DNA from: Streptomyces sp. CT34
Lineage (GTDB): Bacteria; Actinomycetota; Actinomycetes; Streptomycetales; Streptomycetaceae
Length of the DNA: 54,709 bases
Reading direction: 5' to 3'
Assembly (NCBI RefSeq): GCF_000805335.1
Contig: NZ_KN708638.1
Coordinates: forward strand, 5,055,372 to 5,110,080
Shown in pieces: positions 51,106-54,709 of the stretch; positions within the stretch are counted from its first letter, which is position 1, and each line of letters opens with the position of its first letter. The position numbers and the translations under genes are program-made. The notes beneath the pieces were generated by a model. It was not told the DNA's origin. It made no database searches and saw nothing but the letters and a program-made list of their open reading frames with translations.

Positions 51106-52383
51106 ATGGACGTCATCAGCGTCATCCGTACCAAGCGCGACCGCGGAGAGCTGACCGCCGATCAGATCGACTGGGTGATCGACGCCTACACCCGTGGCGA
51201 GGTCGCCCACGAGCAGATGTCGTCCCTGGCGATGGCCATCTTCCTCAACGGCATGAACCGTACGGAGATCGCCCGCTGGACCGCCGCCATGATCGCCTCC
51301 GGTGAGCGGATGGACTTCTCGTCGCTGCCCCGCCCCACCGCCGACAAGCACTCCACCGGCGGCGTCGGCGACAAGATCACCCTCCCGCTCGCCCCGCTGG
51401 TCGCCGCCTGCGGCGCCGCCGTCCCGCAGCTCTCCGGCCGCGGCCTCGGCCACACCGGCGGCACCCTAGACAAGCTGGAGTCCATCCCCGGCTGGCGGGC
51501 CCACCTCAGCAACGCCGAGATGCTGGACGTCCTGCGCGACGTCGGCTCGGTCATCTGCGCCGCCGGCGAGGGCCTGGCCCCCGCCGACAAGAAGCTCTAC
51601 GCGCTGCGCGATGTCACCGGAACCGTCGAGTCGATCCCCCTGATCGCCTCCTCCATCATGTCCAAGAAGATCGCCGAGGGCACCGGCTCGCTCGTCCTGG
51701 ACGTCAAGGTCGGCTCCGGCGCGTTCATGAAGAACATCGACGACGCCCGCGAACTCGCCTCCACCATGGTCGAGTTGGGCGCCGACCACGGCGTGAGGAC
51801 GGTCGCCCTCCTCACCGACATGGCCACCCCCCTCGGCCTGACCGCCGGCAACGCCCTCGAAGTCCGCGAATCCGTCGAGGTACTGGCCGGCGGCGGCCCC
51901 CAGGACGTCGTCGACCTCACCCTCGCGCTGGCCCGCGAGATGCTCACCGCGGCCGGCCTGCCGGACGCCGACCCCGCCAAGGCCCTGGCCGACGGCTCCG
52001 CCATGGACCACTGGCGCCGCATGATCACCGCCCAGGGCGGCGACCCCGACGCGCCCCTTCCGATCGCCCGCGAGCAGCACACCGTCACCGCCTCCGCCAC
52101 CGGCACCCTCACCGCCCTCGACGCGTACGCGGTCGGCCTCGCCGCCTGGCGGCTGGGCGCCGGCCGGGCCCGCAAGGAGGACCCGGTGCAGGCCGGCGCC
52201 GGCATCGAGCTGCACGCCCGGCCCGGCGACCCGGTGACCGCCGGCCAGCCGCTGCTCACCCTCCACACCGACACCCCGGAGAAGTTCGACTACGCACTCG
52301 CGGCGCTGGACGGCGGGGTGGAGATCGGCCCGGCGGACACCTCCTTCGAGGCGCGGCCGGTGGTGCTGGAACGTATTGCCTGA
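51106..52383 (+). CDS. deoA: Thymidine phosphorylase
   Basis: 425-residue pyrimidine nucleoside phosphorylase splitting thymidine/deoxyuridine with phosphate. The phosphate-binding ADKHSTGGVGDKITL and the family signature LSGRGLGHTGGTLDKLESI are intact, and VKVGSGAFMK is conserved. The C-terminal PYNP_C domain has GIELHARPGDPV. ATG at 51106 follows CGAAAGGAAGACCC. Final enzyme of the nucleoside operon, giving deoxyribose-1-phosphate for catabolism. Confidence 0.95.
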   Translation: MDVISVIRTKRDRGELTADQIDWVIDAYTRGEVAHEQMSSLAMAIFLNGMNRTEIARWTAAMIASGERMDFSSLPRPTADKHSTGGVGDKITLPLAPLVAACGAAVPQLSGRGLGHTGGTLDKLESIPGWRAHLSNAEMLDVLRDVGSVICAAGEGLAPADKKLYALRDVTGTVESIPLIASSIMSKKIAEGTGSLVLDVKVGSGAFMKNIDDARELASTMVELGADHGVRTVALLTDMATPLGLTAGNALEVRESVEVLAGGGPQDVVDLTLALAREMLTAAGLPDADPAKALADGSAMDHWRRMITAQGGDPDAPLPIAREQHTVTASATGTLTALDAYAVGLAAWRLGAGRARKEDPVQAGAGIELHARPGDPVTAGQPLLTLHTDTPEKFDYALAALDGGVEIGPADTSFEARPVVLERIA

Positions 52384-52480
52384 CCTGCGGTTTTCCCATT
52401 CGGGTGAACGGGATCGGTGGACCGGCGCCGGTCCCGTTCGGCATGCTGGGATCGGTGACGTACCGACAGAGGAGCACACC

Positions 52481-53074
52481 ATGGCAGGAGTGATCGCCGA
52501 GCGCCCCCACCAGGCTGATGAACGCGGCTGGAACGAGGCACTCCGCACATGGGAGCAGACTGACGCTCCGGAGGGCTGCAAGGTGGAGATCATCGAGGGG
52601 ATCGTCACCGTGGCACCACCGCCAGAGAGCGACCACAACGACACCGCGGACGAGGTTCAACGCCTGCTGTATACCGTCATCCCCCGGGACTGGGGCATCT
52701 ACCAGACGCAAGGGTTGACTGTCCCCAGCCAGCAGGGGCTGTACATCCCCGACCTGGCGGTCATTCCCAAGAAGCTGCTGCCGCGGCGCGGTGAGCGCCG
52801 CATGGCCGATGCGGCCGAGTTGATCGTTGAGATCACCTCCCGGTCCAACGCGAATCACGACCGGGTCGAGAAGCTCCACGGTTACGCCGACGCAGGCGTG
52901 CCCCTCTACCTGTTGCTGGACCCCTGGCACTCCGGAAGGCCCACCGCGACGCTGTACGGACAGCCGGCGGGTGGTGTGTATCGCGTGCTGGAAACCGTGA
53001 AGTACGGCGCCGAGCTGCACCTGCCGGCGCCGTTCGATGTCACGGTCGACACTGCGCTCTTCCCTGGCAGTTGA
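52481..53074 (+). CDS. Uma2-family (DUF820) restriction-endonuclease-like protein
   Basis: 197 residues of the PD-(D/E)XK-fold Uma2 family. CKVEIIEGIVTVAPPPES opens the domain. LYIPDLAVIPKK and ELIVEITSRSNANHDRVEK hold the expected D...E-x-(T/S) active-site residues, and KLHGYADAGVPLYLLLDPW is typical. Streptomycetes carry many paralogues; function is largely unknown. ATG at 52481 follows AGAGGAGCACACC. Codon third positions look slightly less G/C-biased than the neighbours. Confidence 0.88.
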   Translation: MAGVIAERPHQADERGWNEALRTWEQTDAPEGCKVEIIEGIVTVAPPPESDHNDTADEVQRLLYTVIPRDWGIYQTQGLTVPSQQGLYIPDLAVIPKKLLPRRGERRMADAAELIVEITSRSNANHDRVEKLHGYADAGVPLYLLLDPWHSGRPTATLYGQPAGGVYRVLETVKYGAELHLPAPFDVTVDTALFPGS

Positions 53075-53089
53075 GGCTCTCTCACGACG

Positions 53090-53130
53090 AAGGGCCCGCC
53101 CCACCAGGACAGGTGGCGGGGCGGGCCCTT
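53090..53130. terminator. Bidirectional terminator between convergent genes
   Basis: AAGGGCCCGCCCC (53090-53102) pairs perfectly with GGGGCGGGCCCTT (53118-53130), with the A and T ends supporting use in both directions. Confidence 0.88.
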
Positions 53131-53169
53131 CGGCTCGCGGGGCCCCGGGGGGCGTGCCGGGCGGGCCGG

Positions 53170-54489
53170 TCAGGCGGCCTGCGCCAGGCTCAGCAGGCGG
53201 CGTTCGGCGACCGCCTTGCGGGTGGCGTAGAGGGTGATCCCGGCGGCGCCGGCCATCGCGGCCAGGCCGAGCAGGACGGTGCCCGGCCAGCCGGCGGCGC
53301 GGAAGGCGACCGCCCCGAGGGCGCCGCCCAGGCTGCTGCCGATGTAGTACGCGCACTGGTAGAGCGCGGACGCCTGTGCGCGGGCGGTCTGGGCGGTGCG
53401 GCTGACCGAGGACGAGGCGACCGCGTGGCCCGCGAAGAAGCCGGCGGTGATCAGTACCAGGCCGGCGAGCACCGCGGCGACCGAGTCGGCGAGGGTGAGC
53501 AGCAGACCGGCGGAGGTGGTGCCGACGGCCAGGTAGAGGGCGCCGCGGCGGCCCGTCCGGCCGACCAGCTTGCCGGCCGCGGCCGAGGAGACCGTACCGA
53601 CCAGGTAGACGACGAAGATCGAGCCGACGATGCCCTGCGGCAGGTTGAACGGCGCGGCGACCAGGCGGTAGCCGATGACCGTGTAGACCGCGCCGAAGAC
53701 CGTCATGAACAGGGCGCCGATACCGTAGAGGCGACGCAGCAGCGGGTCGGAGAGGTGACCGCCCAGCGTACGGGCCAGCGTCCGCGGGCCCACCGAGCGC
53801 GCCGCGAAGTGCCGGGCCCTGGGCACCAGCAGCCGGAACGCCACCGCGCACACCACGGCCAGCACCCCCACCGCGCCGAGCGCGGCCCGCCAGCCCCACG
53901 CCTGCGCGACCCAGCCGGTCACGATCCGCCCGGACATCCCGCCGATGCTGTTGCCGGCCACGAACAGGCCGATCGCCCCGACCAGCGCCTTGGCGCGTAC
54001 CTCCTCCGCCAGGAACGCCATCGCCGACGCCGGCAGCCCGGCCAGCGCGACGCCCTGGACGGCGCGCAGCGCGATCAGCACGCCGAGCGTCGGCGCGAAC
54101 GGGACCAGCAGCGCGATCAGCGCGGCGACCGAGAGCGAGGCCGTCATCAGCGTGCGGCGGCCGAAGCGCTCGGAGACCGCGCTCAGCGGGATCACACCCA
54201 GCGCCAGTCCGAAGGTGGCCGCCGAGACGGTCCAACTGGCCTGGTCGGGGGAGACGTTGAGGTCGCCGGAGATGGCGGGCAGCAGCGCCTGGGTGGAGTA
54301 GAGGAGGGCGAAGGTGGCCACTCCGGCGGCGAACAGGGCGAGGCTCATCCGGCGGTAGCCGGGGCCGCCCGGCCGCAGCTTGTCCGACTCGGGGTCGGGC
54401 GCGGCGGCGGTGGAAGAGGTGTCTGTGGACGACTGGGGAGAGGCGGCCGCACGGTCGGTGACGGACGCCCCGGTATCAGCGGGAGGCAT
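53170..54489 (-). CDS. MFS transporter, YnfM/Bcr-like efflux type
   Basis: 439-residue major facilitator with 12 membrane helices. ALFAAGVATFALLYSTQALL begins helix 1, and loop motifs A are seen as SERFGRRTLM and, in the second half, GRTGRRGALY. The ~45-residue N-terminus is Ser/Ala-rich and cytosolic. Likely a proton-driven exporter of small molecules; substrate unknown. ATG at 54489 has GGGAGGC-type pairing just upstream in the opposite-strand reading. Divergent from a probable LysR-type gene, the usual arrangement for this MFS subgroup. Confidence 0.88.
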   Translation of the reverse strand: MPPADTGASVTDRAAASPQSSTDTSSTAAAPDPESDKLRPGGPGYRRMSLALFAAGVATFALLYSTQALLPAISGDLNVSPDQASWTVSAATFGLALGVIPLSAVSERFGRRTLMTASLSVAALIALLVPFAPTLGVLIALRAVQGVALAGLPASAMAFLAEEVRAKALVGAIGLFVAGNSIGGMSGRIVTGWVAQAWGWRAALGAVGVLAVVCAVAFRLLVPRARHFAARSVGPRTLARTLGGHLSDPLLRRLYGIGALFMTVFGAVYTVIGYRLVAAPFNLPQGIVGSIFVVYLVGTVSSAAAGKLVGRTGRRGALYLAVGTTSAGLLLTLADSVAAVLAGLVLITAGFFAGHAVASSSVSRTAQTARAQASALYQCAYYIGSSLGGALGAVAFRAAGWPGTVLLGLAAMAGAAGITLYATRKAVAERRLLSLAQAA

Positions 54490-54520
54490 GGCTCGAACGT
54501 ATGCCCCCTTACTTCATGCG

Positions 54521-54533
54521 TCCAATGCATGGA
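54521..54533. promoter_or_regulatory. LysR-box-like palindrome in the MFS/LysR divergent promoter
   Basis: TCCAATGCATGGA has TCCA/TGGA arms around ATGCA and fits a T-N11-A LysR-type box. It lies in the AT-richer space between the MFS gene and the truncated gene at the window end. Confidence 0.45.
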
Positions 54534-54551
54534 AACGCCATAATCGATGCT

Positions 54552-54709
54552 GTGCCACATGACCACAGCTCACAACCGCCGCTGTTGCAAGCTCGCAACA
54601 CAAAACACACTCCGGAGCGCCTGCGCGGCACCCCGCCCGGGGGCCCGGAGCCCGCCGAGCTGGGCCCCGGCTCCTGGGCGCCGGCCCTCGCCCCGCGGCT
54701 CCCCCCCGT
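54552..54709 (+). CDS. Probable LysR-family regulator, N-terminus only (cut by window edge)
   Basis: An open frame from GTG 54552 runs to the end of the window without a stop. It encodes PHDHSSQPPLLQARNTKHTP and reaches ALAPRLPP. From memory, streptomycete LysR regulators divergent from this MFS type begin with a similar HDxSSQPxL tail before LAPRL and the helix-turn-helix. The HTH itself lies beyond the window, so this is tentative. Confidence 0.4.
   Translation, partial: MPHDHSSQPPLLQARNTKHTPERLRGTPPGGPEPAELGPGSWAPALAPRLPP

Overview
The window is a GC-rich (roughly 70-75%) actinobacterial chromosome segment, almost certainly from a Streptomyces or close relative. The evidence is strong G/C preference at third codon positions, many GTG starts, leaderless-looking promoters, and a gene order that, from memory, matches the S. 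coelicolor SCO48xx core (glyA, trpS, D-Ala-D-Ala carboxypeptidase, sdhCDAB, hexosaminidase, ECF sigma, mutase, nonulosonate cluster, nucleoside ABC operon). No rRNA, tRNA, CRISPR array or complete insertion sequence was recognised. Most of the window is conserved core. The irregular parts are a repeat-rich gap near 12-13 kb, a truncated HAD gene near 17.9 kb and a TnpB-type transposon remnant near 29.2 kb.

Layout. 0.1-4.8 kb: rocD (-), then glyA behind a ZTP (pfl) riboswitch, trpS, and a 2H phosphoesterase. 4.8-10.3 kb: a set matching the mycobacterial decaprenyl-phosphoryl-arabinose toolkit, with DprE1- and DprE2-like oxidoreductases on the minus strand and, divergently, PAP2 phosphatase, UbiA prenyltransferase, GtrA and YihY/BrkB. 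10.5-13.1 kb: a D-Ala-D-Ala carboxypeptidase and a small membrane protein, separated by a decayed inverted copy of the small gene and three short tandem-repeat arrays. 13.6-16.2 kb: two ESX/WXG-like putative type VII secretion substrates and a FusB-like EF-G-binding zinc-finger protein. 16.3-17.7 kb: an alpha/beta hydrolase divergent from a MerR regulator, with a textbook MerR-type promoter between them. 18.1-21.6 kb: sdhCDAB (-). 21.7-29.1 kb: an OHCU-decarboxylase-like protein lacking the catalytic motifs, a GH20 hexosaminidase lipoprotein, an ECF sigma factor with a coupled membrane partner, a peptidoglycan-binding exported protein and an acyl-CoA mutase.

29.1-32.6 kb: the TnpB remnant, a small Cys-rich protein, and a gluconate module (gntR, gntK, gntP). 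32.7-35.0 kb: a flavin monooxygenase divergent from a TetR regulator, with two identical TTAAC-GGT-GTTAA operators. 35.1-43.7 kb: a cell-wall nonulosonic-acid glycopolymer locus made of two divergent units. The minus unit is acyltransferase, polysialyltransferase-family and GT2 genes. The plus unit is a DUF6716 glycosyltransferase, a NeuA-HAD fusion, NeuB and a second glycosyltransferase-like protein. There is no NeuC, which fits Kdn (teichulosonic acid) better than Neu5Ac. 43.8-52.4 kb: an M20 amidohydrolase, then a nucleoside uptake and salvage operon (BMP lipoprotein, double ATPase, two permeases, cytidine deaminase, thymidine phosphorylase). 52.5-54.7 kb: a Uma2-family protein, an MFS exporter, and the start of a divergent probable LysR regulator cut by the window edge.

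The observations most worth a second look are the ABC ATPase with no ATG/GTG/TTG start but a well-placed Shine-Dalgarno before ATC, the DPA toolkit with an Ala at the DprE1 benzothiazinone-target cysteine position, the NeuA-HAD fusion, the OHCU-like protein without catalytic motifs, and the TnpB remnant flanked by two shape-matched hairpins.
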